Source of the DNA: Acidobacteriota bacterium
Lineage (GTDB): Bacteria; Acidobacteriota; Vicinamibacteria; Fen-336
Assembly: GCA_003222275.1 (NCBI GenBank)
Contig: QHVJ01000084.1
Coordinates: forward strand, 1 to 35,410
Length of the DNA: 35,410 nt
Direction of reading: 5' to 3'
The notes under the pieces are model-generated. The model made no database searches. It was given only the letters and a program-made list of their open reading frames with translations, and was not told where the DNA came from. Position numbers and translations under genes: made by a program. Of the stretch, positions 15,501 through 23,156 are shown in pieces; position 1 is the stretch's first letter; every line of letters begins with the position of its first letter.

Positions 15501-16814
15501 ATGCGGAGATTGGCGATCCTGCTCGCGGCGCTCATCGCGCTGGCGAGCCCGGCCCTCGTAGGGGCGCAGGACGGGAAGCTCGCGTTCCTCATCCCGAACC
15601 TGTACGGGCCGAGCGGCCTCATCGTGAACAGCGAGGCGCTGCTGCCCGACGGGAGCACGCACTCGGCCCATTTCAACAGCGCCTTCCAGGCCGAGTTCAC
15701 GCAGTTCAACATCTCCCTGGCCAGCCAGCTGGCTTCGGTGCCGCTGCCTTCCCCGGCCTCCGGCTTCACGTACGAGCTCGACCCGGCGCTCGGCGTCTTC
15801 AAGCGCTCGACCCAGAGCTTCGGCCCCATCCTCGCCGAGCGGGCGGAGACGATCGGCAAGAAGAAGGTCTCGCTCGGGTTCAACTATCAATACTTCACCT
15901 TCGACACGCTCGAAGGGGTCGACCTCGGCAACGTCCCCGCCGTGTTCACGCACGACAACGCCGCGCCCGGCGGACGGTCGGACGTGGTCACCACGGCGAA
16001 TGCCATCGATCTGAAGGTCGGTCAGTTCACCGCCTTCCTCAGCTACGGCCTCGCCGACGGCGTCGACATCTCGGCCGCGGTGCCGTTCGTGAAGGTCGAT
16101 CTGGGCGTGATCTCCCAGGCGACCATCCAGCGCATCGGCACCGCCTCCAGCCCGGCCACGCATTTCTTCCGCGACCCCGCGGCTCCCGGCACCTTCGGGA
16201 CCACGAAGACCTTCTCGCAGTCGGGCAGCGCGTCCGGCATCGGCGACGTGATCGGCCGCCTGAAGGGCCGGCTCGTGAAGAGCGGCGCCGCCGGCGTCGC
16301 CATCGGGGTGGACGTGCGCTTCCCCACCGGCGACGAGGAGGACCTGCTCGGCTCGGGCGCCTGGGGCGTCAAGCCGTTCGCCGTCCTCTCCATCTCCCAG
16401 AAAGTGCTCTCCCCCCACCTCAACGTCGGCTACCAGTGGAACGGCAAGAGCGTGCTCGCCGGCGACGTGAGGACCGGCGAGAAGAAGTCGCTCCCGAACC
16501 AGATCCTCTACGATGCGGGCGTGGACATCGGCGTGACCCCGAAGATCACGCTGGCCCTCGACGTGCTCGGCCGTCGCGTGCTGAAGTCGCCGCGGCTCCA
16601 GACCGAGACCTTCCACGCTCTCCAGGGCGGCCTCACCTTCCCCAGCATCCACTTCATCCAGGACGCGGATTTCAACGTCACGACGGGAGCGGCGGGGGTG
16701 AAGGTCAACGCGGGCGGGAAGCTGCTCCTCGACTTCAACGTCCTGATCAAGCTCGACGACAGCGGCTTGCGCGACAAGGTGACGCCGCTCGTGGGGTTCG
16801 AATATAGCTTCTAG
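15501..16814 (+). CDS. outer-membrane beta-barrel protein (phenol MetA-type transporter-like)
   Basis: ATG at 15501 follows AGGAGG at 15491-15496. The 437-residue product has a signal peptide ending near LVGAQ (about residue 23), then alternating amphipathic strands and a C-terminal FEYSF, the aromatic end typical of BAM substrates. The pattern FLSYGLADGVDISAAVPFVKVDLG and VDVRFPTGDEEDLLGSGAWGVKPFAVLS is like the PF13557-type barrel family often called 'MetA-pathway of phenol degradation', for which transport rather than enzymatic roles are assumed. It is divergent from kinase 1. Substrate unknown. Confidence 0.8.
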   Translation: MRRLAILLAALIALASPALVGAQDGKLAFLIPNLYGPSGLIVNSEALLPDGSTHSAHFNSAFQAEFTQFNISLASQLASVPLPSPASGFTYELDPALGVFKRSTQSFGPILAERAETIGKKKVSLGFNYQYFTFDTLEGVDLGNVPAVFTHDNAAPGGRSDVVTTANAIDLKVGQFTAFLSYGLADGVDISAAVPFVKVDLGVISQATIQRIGTASSPATHFFRDPAAPGTFGTTKTFSQSGSASGIGDVIGRLKGRLVKSGAAGVAIGVDVRFPTGDEEDLLGSGAWGVKPFAVLSISQKVLSPHLNVGYQWNGKSVLAGDVRTGEKKSLPNQILYDAGVDIGVTPKITLALDVLGRRVLKSPRLQTETFHALQGGLTFPSIHFIQDADFNVTTGAAGVKVNAGGKLLLDFNVLIKLDDSGLRDKVTPLVGFEYSF

Positions 16815-16927
16815 CGTCGGGTACCAGAAGCAATATTGAGCAGTGGCGGGCTAACGTCCGCGGCCCACTGAGAGCAGCGGCGAAGCTCCATCGCCTGCGG
16901 ATACCTCCCGTTGCCAACCGGAAGTGC

Positions 16928-17248
16928 CTACTTTTTGCGGGCACGCCGCCGCGGACCTGGGAGCGTGCCGCTTGGCGGCACGTAGTGGAATCGGACGAGA
17001 TAGACGTTCTCGCCCCTACCGTGCTTCGCGATCTTCAGGAGGTCGACCACACCCTTGAAACCCGACGCGCGCGCCAGCTCTGGAGTGATATCCGCGAAGC
17101 TGATCGGCAGGACCGAATCCACCTCGACCTCACCCTGTTCCATCCGGTAGCGGTTGCCGACCCTTACGTGTGGACGCATCCATATGCGAATGCTGCAAGT
17201 GATTTCGCCGCGCCGAACCCCGTCGCGCAGGCGCTTCGTGAAGATCAC
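16928..17248 (-). CDS. ASCH-domain (PUA-like) protein
   Basis: GTG at 17248 gives a 106-residue protein. The segment LRDGVRRGEITCSIRIW followed by VGNRYRMEQGEVEVDSV and the Phe/His-rich YLVRFHYVPP matches ASCH-type PUA-like folds. These bind RNA or modified nucleobases; some members hydrolyse N4-acetylcytidine. The tail is very basic (RRRARKK). No operon partner is evident beyond the DUF4386-like gene 173 bases upstream on the same strand. The DNA here is visibly less GC-rich than the flanks, so transfer is possible. The intervening gap 17249-17421 holds no ORF I can support. Confidence 0.75.
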   Translation of the reverse strand: MIFTKRLRDGVRRGEITCSIRIWMRPHVRVGNRYRMEQGEVEVDSVLPISFADITPELARASGFKGVVDLLKIAKHGRGENVYLVRFHYVPPSGTLPGPRRRARKK

Positions 17249-17421
17249 TTCAAGAGTCTACCTGTCACGGCCGCACGTAAGAGGCGTAGGAGCAGCCTTC
17301 CGAGACGCCAGCGTTCCGGTAGATGCCTCGCGGCTGCAACCCGAAAGCAGAACTGTTCCTGGCCTGATGCGCACCACGGCGAGCCGGCCAGGCCTCTCTG
17401 AACCGATCACCGACGGCCAGC

Positions 17422-18123
17422 TCACGATCCCGCGTGGCCAAGTCTGTACAGTCGGTAACCCACCAAAAAGACCCAGACGGTGGTGAGGGCGGAACCGATG
17501 ACGATGGCGAGACCGAGGGCGCGTACGAAGTAGGGGCCCACGACCGACACGATCCCAAGGATCCCCGAGATCACCGCCAAGTAAGCCGTCAGCTTGCCGA
17601 AAGGTCCCTTCCGCATGACAAGACCGATGATCAGATTCCCCAGGGAGGGGACCAGTATCGCGTATACAGCAACCACGCTCGACGTCAGCACTGCAGACGC
17701 GTAGTGCGCGGCCGCGACGAAGGCCGTCCGCTGAGCATCGTTTGCCGCTGCGGCGTATTTGCCGCTGAGGATGATGAGCGAGGAGTAGTTTGGCCATGTC
17801 ACTGCCAAGTCCAGGATTACGAACGACACCATGAAGCCGGCGCCGGCGAGCATGGCGTTTCTGTTGACGTGCTTCAACGCGAGGTAGAGCGACAGCGCGA
17901 CCGGTACGAAGAGCAAGTCTGTCAGCACCGAGAGACCAAGGATCGTCCACCACGCCGTCGTGTGCCCGGAAAGATACTTGAGCCACTGCTCGGCTTCGCT
18001 CGGCGGAGCTCCCCCGAGAACGTACACCGCAATGATGACGACGTACGAGATGCCTAGCACGATCGCCGAGATACCACCCGCCCGATACAGCCCTTTGGTA
18101 TCTGGGTCAACCACACTAACCAT
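17422..18123 (-). CDS. DUF4386-like integral membrane protein
   Basis: ATG at 18123 is preceded by GGAGA five bases upstream on the minus strand. The 233-residue product has six hydrophobic segments (AIVLGISYVVIIAVYVLG, TILGLSVLTDLLFVPVALSLYLAL, AGAGFMVSFVILDLAVTW, SAVLTSSVVAVYAILVPSLG, LTAYLAVISGILGIVSVVG, LAIVIGSALTTVWVFLVGY). The arrangement resembles DUF4386 proteins, whose function is unknown. Residues YAAAANDAQRTAF form a polar loop. Codon use is less GC-biased than in the neighbouring genes. Confidence 0.72.
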   Translation of the reverse strand: MVSVVDPDTKGLYRAGGISAIVLGISYVVIIAVYVLGGAPPSEAEQWLKYLSGHTTAWWTILGLSVLTDLLFVPVALSLYLALKHVNRNAMLAGAGFMVSFVILDLAVTWPNYSSLIILSGKYAAAANDAQRTAFVAAAHYASAVLTSSVVAVYAILVPSLGNLIIGLVMRKGPFGKLTAYLAVISGILGIVSVVGPYFVRALGLAIVIGSALTTVWVFLVGYRLYRLGHAGS

Positions 18124-18293
18124 CGCGTTCTCCGGTGCTCATCGGCGCTTCTCCTGCGGACCCTTTAGGACCCTCACAAGGATGGGTCGCCCGAAGCGGC
18201 CCCCAAGAGAGGTCTCACGCTGAAGGAGTCCCCGGGCCCTGCGCCCGGCGTGACAGCGCGGACGGGAGATTGCGCGCTGGCACGGCGGGTGCT

Positions 18294-18388
18294 CGGGAAC
18301 GGCCACGATCACGTTCACGAAATGCCCTCACCCTACCCGGTACAGCCTCTCGTGGGCGTGCACGTGGCCGTGAACGTGCCCATTCCCG
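18294..18388. repeat. long imperfect inverted repeat in the 18124-18417 gap
   Basis: Arms at 18294-18319 and 18363-18388 are inverted relative to each other and match at about 20 of 26 positions, counted by hand, with a 43-base loop. Both arms contain short CACG-type repeats (such as GATCACGTTCACG). The rest of the 294-base stretch between the DUF4386-like gene and kinase 2 shows no supported ORF. Lying just past the kinase 2 stop, the structure may serve as a 3'-end or termination element, or be a decayed repeat. Confidence 0.5.
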
Positions 18389-18417
18389 TCCGTCGCCTTT
18401 CGTTCGCCTCGTCCGGG

Positions 18418-20628
18418 CTACTGGCCGATTTCCCTGATCACCCAGCCCGCCGGCCCCTTCACGAGGGTGAAGGTCTGCTGGAACGCGGCCCTCCGGCCGT
18501 CGAGCACGTCCTGGCGCGAGACGCGAACGGTCGCCTGCGACCCCGCGATCTGGATCGGCCCCAGGGAAAGGCTCACCTGGTGGTTACGGACCGCCTTGAA
18601 GGACTCGCGCAGCGACTGCTCTTCCCTGCTCGACAGGTTCGGCTTCACCGCGCGGAACAGCTCGACGTTGCTGGACTCGATCGCCCTCTTGTAATCGTCC
18701 ATCACCTTCCGGATCGCCGGCTCGTCGCCGAGGGCGGAAATCGGGGGCGGCGTGATTGCGGGCGTCACCGGGCCCGGCGCAAACGTCGGGACGACGCTGG
18801 GTGGAGCAGGAGCGGGCAGCGTCGGCGGTGCCGGCGCCGGCGTCGGCGGGACGAAGATCGGGGTCGGCCGCGGAGCAGGAGTGGGTCGCACCTGGGCGTT
18901 CTTCGCCCGGTCGAACCGGTCGCGCGCCTCGAGGTACCGCCCCGTCGCGACCGCGAACTCGCGGTTCTTGAAGAGCGCTTCCGCCTTGCGGGCGCCGTCG
19001 GCGGCCTCGGCGAAGTCGGGCTGTCGCGTGGCCCCGGCCCCTTCCGCGAGCGCGCGCGACTTGGCCATCTCGCTCCTCGCGTCCTCGGCCTTGCCCTGGA
19101 AGTAACGGTTCAGCTTCTGCGACAGCTCGTCGACGACGGGATCGTTGGGGTCGATGGACATCACCGTCGCGAGCGCCTGCGTGGCCTTGTCCGTATCCCC
19201 CGCCTCGAAAGCGCGGCGGGCCTCCTGCGCCCCCGCCTTGAGCTCCTCGAGCTTGCCCTGGGCGAGGCCGCGGATGTCCCGCGCGTCCACGTTGTCTTTG
19301 CGCAGGCTGAGGATGCTGTCGGCGCGCCGCACGGCCGAGGCGTAGTTCTTGTTCTTCAGGTCCTGATTGGCCAGCTCGACGAGGCTGGCCACGAGAGCGT
19401 CGACCATCAGCGGATCGGTGACGTTGGGCGTCGGCGTCGGCGCCACCGGGACGGGGCGGAGCAGCCACACCGCGAGCCCCGCCACCACGACCAGGGCGAG
19501 CACGCCCGCGCCCAGCATCACGGGAACGCGGGAAGCGCGGCGGGGAGGGGGGGCGGCCGGCGCGCGGCTCGAGGGTCGGGCGGTTCCCGTGCGCCCGGTG
19601 CGGGTCGAGCCCGGCCGCGACAGGCTCCGGCCCTTGAGCAGGCTGGCGGCCTTGCGCGTTCGCGTCCGGTCCGCCGAGACGTCCGGCCCCACGGCCGTCG
19701 GATCCGAGGTGATGATGGTGGCGTCGCCGGTCGCGGCCAGGCCGACGACGGTCGCGTCGGCCGATCCCAGCTCTTGCAGGGCGGTGAGCCCGGCCGCCTC
19801 GTCCATCTCTCCCGCGACGACGTGGCGGGCGATGCGCAGCGCGTCGCGCATCTGCCCGGCGTCCTGGAAGCGCCGGGCCGCGTCCTTCTCCAGGGCCCGA
19901 TGGACCACCTCGACCAGGATCTCGGGAACGTCCTCCGCCCAGTGGCGCACCGGCTCCGGGTCGTGCTCCAGCACCTGGAAGAGGACGGCGTGGATCGAGT
20001 CGGCGTCGAAGGCCTTGTGCGCGGTGAGCAGCTCGTAGAACACCGCCCCCAGCGAGAAGATGTCCGAGCGGGCATCGGCTTTCTCTCCCCGCACCTGCTC
20101 GGGGGACATGTAGTTCGGCGTGCCCATGACGGTGCCGGTGGCGGTCATCTCGGAGGCGCCGAGGCGGGCGAGGCCGAAGTCCATGATCTTCACCTGCCCG
20201 CTCGGCTGGACGTGGATGTTCCCCGGCTTCAGGTCGCGGTGGACGATCTGCTTGGCGTGGGCGTAGGCGAGCCCGTCGCAGACCTGCTCCATGAAGTCGA
20301 GCTTCTGGCCGAGGTCCGTGACGGCGCGCGTGTTGATGATCTCGCGGAGATCCGTCCCCTCGAGCAGCTCCATGGCCATGTAGACGCGGCCGTGCTCCTC
20401 CCCCAGGTCGAAGACGGTGATGATGTTGGGATGGTTGAGGCGCGCCGCGGACTGGGCCTCACGCAGGAAGCGCTTGCGGGCATCGCCCTCTGCGGGGGCG
20501 CTGCCCGAGATCGTCTTGACCGCGATGAGGCGGTTGAGCAGGGGGTCGTGGGCCTTGAAGACCTCGCCCATCGCGCCCTGGCCGATCTTGCCGACGATCT
20601 GGTATTTGCCGATCTTCTCGAAGTCCAT
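18418..20628 (-). CDS. transmembrane Ser/Thr protein kinase 2 with TPR and NTF2-like domains
   Basis: The 736-residue product starts at ATG 20628. The kinase domain is complete and closely paralogous to kinase 1: GQGAMGEV (16-23), Lys38, HRDLKPGN with Asp132, DFG Asp150, MGTPNYMSPEQ. A Ser/Arg/Pro-rich linker leads to one membrane helix (about 368-392, MLGAGVLALVVVAGLAVWLL). The extracytoplasmic part has a TPR-like helical region (DSILSLRKDNVDARDIRGLAQGK) and a Pro-rich stretch of PTPAPAPP type. The last 110 residues or so resemble an NTF2/SnoaL-like fold (DEPAIRKVMDDYKRAIESSN, then beta strands ending QQTFTLVKGPAGWVIREIG). The NTF2-like end may be a ligand sensor; kinase 1 lacks it. The substrate is unknown. 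Confidence 0.95.
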   Translation of the reverse strand: MDFEKIGKYQIVGKIGQGAMGEVFKAHDPLLNRLIAVKTISGSAPAEGDARKRFLREAQSAARLNHPNIITVFDLGEEHGRVYMAMELLEGTDLREIINTRAVTDLGQKLDFMEQVCDGLAYAHAKQIVHRDLKPGNIHVQPSGQVKIMDFGLARLGASEMTATGTVMGTPNYMSPEQVRGEKADARSDIFSLGAVFYELLTAHKAFDADSIHAVLFQVLEHDPEPVRHWAEDVPEILVEVVHRALEKDAARRFQDAGQMRDALRIARHVVAGEMDEAAGLTALQELGSADATVVGLAATGDATIITSDPTAVGPDVSADRTRTRKAASLLKGRSLSRPGSTRTGRTGTARPSSRAPAAPPPRRASRVPVMLGAGVLALVVVAGLAVWLLRPVPVAPTPTPNVTDPLMVDALVASLVELANQDLKNKNYASAVRRADSILSLRKDNVDARDIRGLAQGKLEELKAGAQEARRAFEAGDTDKATQALATVMSIDPNDPVVDELSQKLNRYFQGKAEDARSEMAKSRALAEGAGATRQPDFAEAADGARKAEALFKNREFAVATGRYLEARDRFDRAKNAQVRPTPAPRPTPIFVPPTPAPAPPTLPAPAPPSVVPTFAPGPVTPAITPPPISALGDEPAIRKVMDDYKRAIESSNVELFRAVKPNLSSREEQSLRESFKAVRNHQVSLSLGPIQIAGSQATVRVSRQDVLDGRRAAFQQTFTLVKGPAGWVIREIGQ

Positions 20629-20682
20629 CGTGCTCGGCCCGCAGGGCCCGGCGGGTCCGCCTGGAGATTGCGTCGGGGCCGG

Positions 20683-20691
20683 ATCATACCA
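20683..20691 (-). promoter_or_regulatory. extended -10 promoter of kinase 2
   Basis: On the minus strand TGGTATGAT fits the extended -10 pattern (TG, one base, TATGAT). A start near 20676 gives a leader of about 48 bases before the ATG at 20628. It resembles the extended -10 seen before kinase 1. Confidence 0.4.
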
Positions 20692-20722
20692 TCCCCGCGG
20701 GTTACCGGCTCCAGCGTCGTTC

Positions 20723-20737
20723 CGGTTAGACTAACCG
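20723..20737. promoter_or_regulatory. perfect 15-base palindrome before the radical SAM gene
   Basis: CGGTTAG and CTAACCG flank a central A, a perfect 7-1-7 dyad, eight bases before the ATG at 20745. It contains TAGACT (20727-20732), a possible -10 box that would give a six-base leader. A repressor bound here would block that promoter. No ribosome-binding site with proper spacing is seen. Confidence 0.5.
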
Positions 20738-20744
20738 TTCGAGG

Positions 20745-21872
20745 ATGAGCAAGGACCCCACTTTCCGTGTCCTGGGCGCCGTCCCGGGACGCTCCGAGCG
20801 TTACGAGGCCTACCGCCGGGAGTGGGACCGACGGGAGTCCGAGACGGATCCCTCGGACCATCCCGTCCACGTCGACATCGAGACGGTGGCCGTGTGCGAC
20901 CTCCGCTGCGGCAGCTCGGAGGAGGACCCGCAGGGCTTCTGCCAGATCTGGACCCACGAGCACATCCGGACCCAGGGCTTCGACGAGCACACCTATCAGC
21001 GCGGCTACATGGACCCCGTGCTGTACGGGCGTCTCGTCCAGCAGTGCGCGGACGCCGGCGTGAGCTCGATCAAGCTCAACTACCGCGGCGAGCCGTCCAT
21101 GCACCCGCGCATCGTCTCCTTCGTCCGGGAGGCGGCCGGCCTCGGCTTTCCGGACATCATGATGAACACCAACGGCAACGGCGGCGCGCGGAAGAACCCC
21201 GAGCTGTTCGCGCAGCTCGTGGAGGCGGGCATCACCGACCTGATGTTCTCGGTGGACGCCTGCGATCCCGACAGCTACCACCGCCAGCGGGTGGGCGGGA
21301 AGTGGGAGATCCTCCTGCACTCCGTCCGTTCGGCGACGAAGGCCCGGGCGGAGGGCAAGGGCGCCGAGGACTGCCGCATCCGGGCCTCGGTCGTGCGCAC
21401 GCACGTCAATGCCGACGCCATCGACTCCGGGCGGATGGAGGAGTTCTGGCGGGACAAGATGGGGGTCGACTGGGTCTCGGTCTCGGAGTGCTACTTCCCC
21501 GCGGGCACGCAGCACCACTGGAAGGCCGCCCGCTGGCGGCAGATGACGGCCGGCGAGTTCCAGTGCTCCGACCCCTTCCGCCGGATGGTCGTGACGTGGG
21601 ACGGGCGCCACACGATGCCTTGTTGCCAGGGGTTCACGCTCGAGATCGACGGGGGCCCCGTCGTACGCGTGCCGGGCTATCCCCTCGTGAAGAACGTCCG
21701 GGAAGCCTGGGCCAGCGCCAACTTCGAGCGGCTGCGCAAGGCCCACCGCGAGCGTACCTGGGACGATCCGTTCGCGGGTGAGAGCATCTGCAAGAGCTGC
21801 GCGGTCACCAAGCTGCCCACCCGGATCGACCTCGCCGCCAAGCACCGGGTCGCGCTGCCCGTTCGTGGCTGA
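20745..21872 (+). CDS. radical SAM/SPASM-domain protein with atypical cysteine spacing
   Basis: ATG at 20745 gives 375 residues. The strand [10 protein letters not shown] leads into Cys51, Cys55 and Cys66. The spacing is C-x3-C-x10-C instead of the usual C-x3-C-x2-C. The SAM-binding motif follows as [10 protein letters not shown] (a variant of GGEP), and further TIM-barrel strands are recognisable ([23 protein letters not shown]). The C-terminal part is SPASM-like with Cys274, Cys293, Cys294, Cys349 and Cys352 for an auxiliary cluster. It resembles the radical SAM/SPASM enzymes found with sugar or cofactor genes, but the reaction cannot be assigned. It overlaps folE by eight bases, pointing to co-translation. 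Confidence 0.82.
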   Translation: MSKDPTFRVLGAVPGRSERYEAYRREWDRRESETDPSDHPVHVDIETVAVCDLRCGSSEEDPQGFCQIWTHEHIRTQGFDEHTYQRGYMDPVLYGRLVQQCADAGVSSIKLNYRGEPSMHPRIVSFVREAAGLGFPDIMMNTNGNGGARKNPELFAQLVEAGITDLMFSVDACDPDSYHRQRVGGKWEILLHSVRSATKARAEGKGAEDCRIRASVVRTHVNADAIDSGRMEEFWRDKMGVDWVSVSECYFPAGTQHHWKAARWRQMTAGEFQCSDPFRRMVVTWDGRHTMPCCQGFTLEIDGGPVVRVPGYPLVKNVREAWASANFERLRKAHRERTWDDPFAGESICKSCAVTKLPTRIDLAAKHRVALPVRG

Positions 21873-22491
21873 CCGCAAGCGCGCCCGCCGGCCGGGGAAG
21901 CGCCCGGCCCCGCGAACGAGCCCTCCCGCCATCGCTCCCCACGTCCGCGCCGTCCTGGCCGCGATCGGAGAGGATCCGGACCGCGAGGGCCTGCTCGAGA
22001 CGCCGGAGCGCGTCGACAGGGCCTTCCGCTTCCTGACGAAGGGATACCAGGAGGACGTCCGCGCCCTGCTGAACAGCGCGCTCTTCACCGTGAGCTACGA
22101 CGAGATGGTCGTGGTGAAGGACATCGAGGTATTTTCGTTGTGTGAGCATCATCTCCTGCCCTTCTTCGGGAGGGCGCACGTGGCCTACATCCCCAAGGAC
22201 AAGGTGGTGGGCCTGTCGAAGATCCCGCGCCTCGTCGACGCTTTCGCGCGCCGGCTGCAGGTTCAGGAGCGGCTCACGGTCCAGATCGCCAACGCGCTCC
22301 AGGACACGATCCGTCCGCGCGGGGTGGGCGTCGTGATCGAGGCGATGCACCTCTGCATGATCATGCGGGGGGTGGAGAAGCAGAACTCGGTGGCGGTGAC
22401 GTCCTGCATGCTGGGCGATTTCCGCGATCAGAGCCAGACGCGCGAGGAGTTCCTGTCGCTCATCAAGAAAAAGCACGACGGGCTCGGGTAG
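21865..22491 (+). CDS. folE: GTP cyclohydrolase I
   Basis: The start is taken as GTG at 21865, inside the last codons of the radical SAM gene; an earlier in-frame ATG would overlap that gene by about 95 bases. The 208-residue product has a basic, Pro-rich N-terminal extension of about 25 residues. The FolE domain follows. Zinc ligands are Cys93 and His96 in [12 protein letters not shown], and Cys164 in MHLCMIMRG. The substrate-binding block [25 protein letters not shown] and the terminal VAVTSCMLG are also typical. It converts GTP to 7,8-dihydroneopterin triphosphate for folate, queuosine or tetrahydropterin routes. It converges on the TIGR04282-type gene with two bases between stops. Confidence 0.97.
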   Translation: MADRKRARRPGKRPAPRTSPPAIAPHVRAVLAAIGEDPDREGLLETPERVDRAFRFLTKGYQEDVRALLNSALFTVSYDEMVVVKDIEVFSLCEHHLLPFFGRAHVAYIPKDKVVGLSKIPRLVDAFARRLQVQERLTVQIANALQDTIRPRGVGVVIEAMHLCMIMRGVEKQNSVAVTSCMLGDFRDQSQTREEFLSLIKKKHDGLG

Positions 22492-22493
22492 GG

Positions 22494-23156
22494 TTAGCGC
22501 TCCAGGGCGCGGGCCACCGCGTCGACCACCGCGCGGCCTTCGAGCAGGGGCCGCACGCGCGGCCAGTGCGCGCGGAGGTCCTCGATCGTGTCGATGTCGG
22601 GCAGCTCGCCGAGCATCCGGACACGCAAGCCGAGCGCGGAGGCGCGCTCCTCCGTGGACGCCAGGACCGAAGGCGTGCTCCACGCGATCCCACGAAACAC
22701 CTCAGGCCGCGGGCGGTCCAGGGCGAGCAGGTAGTAGCCGCCGTCGGTGGTGGGACCCAGGACCGCGTCGTGCTCGTCCAGGGCACCGAATGCCTCGGCG
22801 ACGCGGCCGCGCGTCAGCCACGGCACGTCGGTCCCGATGATGGCCGCGCGGCGCGCCCCGCGCCGGAACACCTCCTCGAAGGCGGCCGACATGCGCGCGC
22901 CGAGATCGGCGCCCTGCTGCACGACGAACGTCTCGCCAGGCAGCCAGGCGCTCATCGCCTGGGGAGAGCTGGGCGGCGCATGGAAGAACAAGCGCGTGTA
23001 CTCGCCGAGGCGCGGCGCCGTCTGGCGGATCTCCTCTTCGGCGAGCGCACGGTACAGCTCGGCGGCGGCCCCGGGATCCAGCGCCGGCAGCAGGCGGGTC
23101 TTGACGATGCCGGGCCGAGGCTCCTTGACGAAGACGATCAGGACGTTGCCGCCCAC
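22494..23156 (-). CDS. TIGR04282-family glycosyltransferase-like protein (DUF2064)
   Basis: GTG at 23156 lies within the 3' end of the upstream GT-C gene (19-base overlap) after an AAAAGG ribosome-binding site. The 220-residue product opens with VLIVFVKEPRPGIVKTRL, the signature of the DUF2064/TIGR04282 nucleotidyl- or glycosyltransferase-A fold. IIGTDVPWLT and the GPTTDGGYYLLAL block follow. Family members are annotated as arsenosugar biosynthesis transferases but often occur beside GT2 and GT-C genes in sugar-lipid clusters, as here. The exact substrate is not determined. Confidence 0.88.
   Translation of the reverse strand: MGGNVLIVFVKEPRPGIVKTRLLPALDPGAAAELYRALAEEEIRQTAPRLGEYTRLFFHAPPSSPQAMSAWLPGETFVVQQGADLGARMSAAFEEVFRRGARRAAIIGTDVPWLTRGRVAEAFGALDEHDAVLGPTTDGGYYLLALDRPRPEVFRGIAWSTPSVLASTEERASALGLRVRMLGELPDIDTIEDLRAHWPRVRPLLEGRAVVDAVARALER

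Noticed and set aside
16845-16922. Possible integron attC site downstream of the ASCH gene (CGTTAGCC end, GGCAACG start on the minus strand, partly pairing)
   Set aside because: The ends miss the RYYYAAC/GTTRRRY consensus, the two spacers are unequal (seven versus none), and no second site or integrase is present.
17258-17558. Minus-strand 97-codon frame between the ASCH and DUF4386-like genes
   Set aside because: Largely overlaps the end of the DUF4386-like gene in another frame and has no ribosome-binding site or recognisable sequence.
18250-20748. Plus-strand frame of 832 codons opposite kinase 2
   Set aside because: Antisense to a complete kinase domain; its translation has no recognisable fold and shows biased Arg/His/Gly composition.
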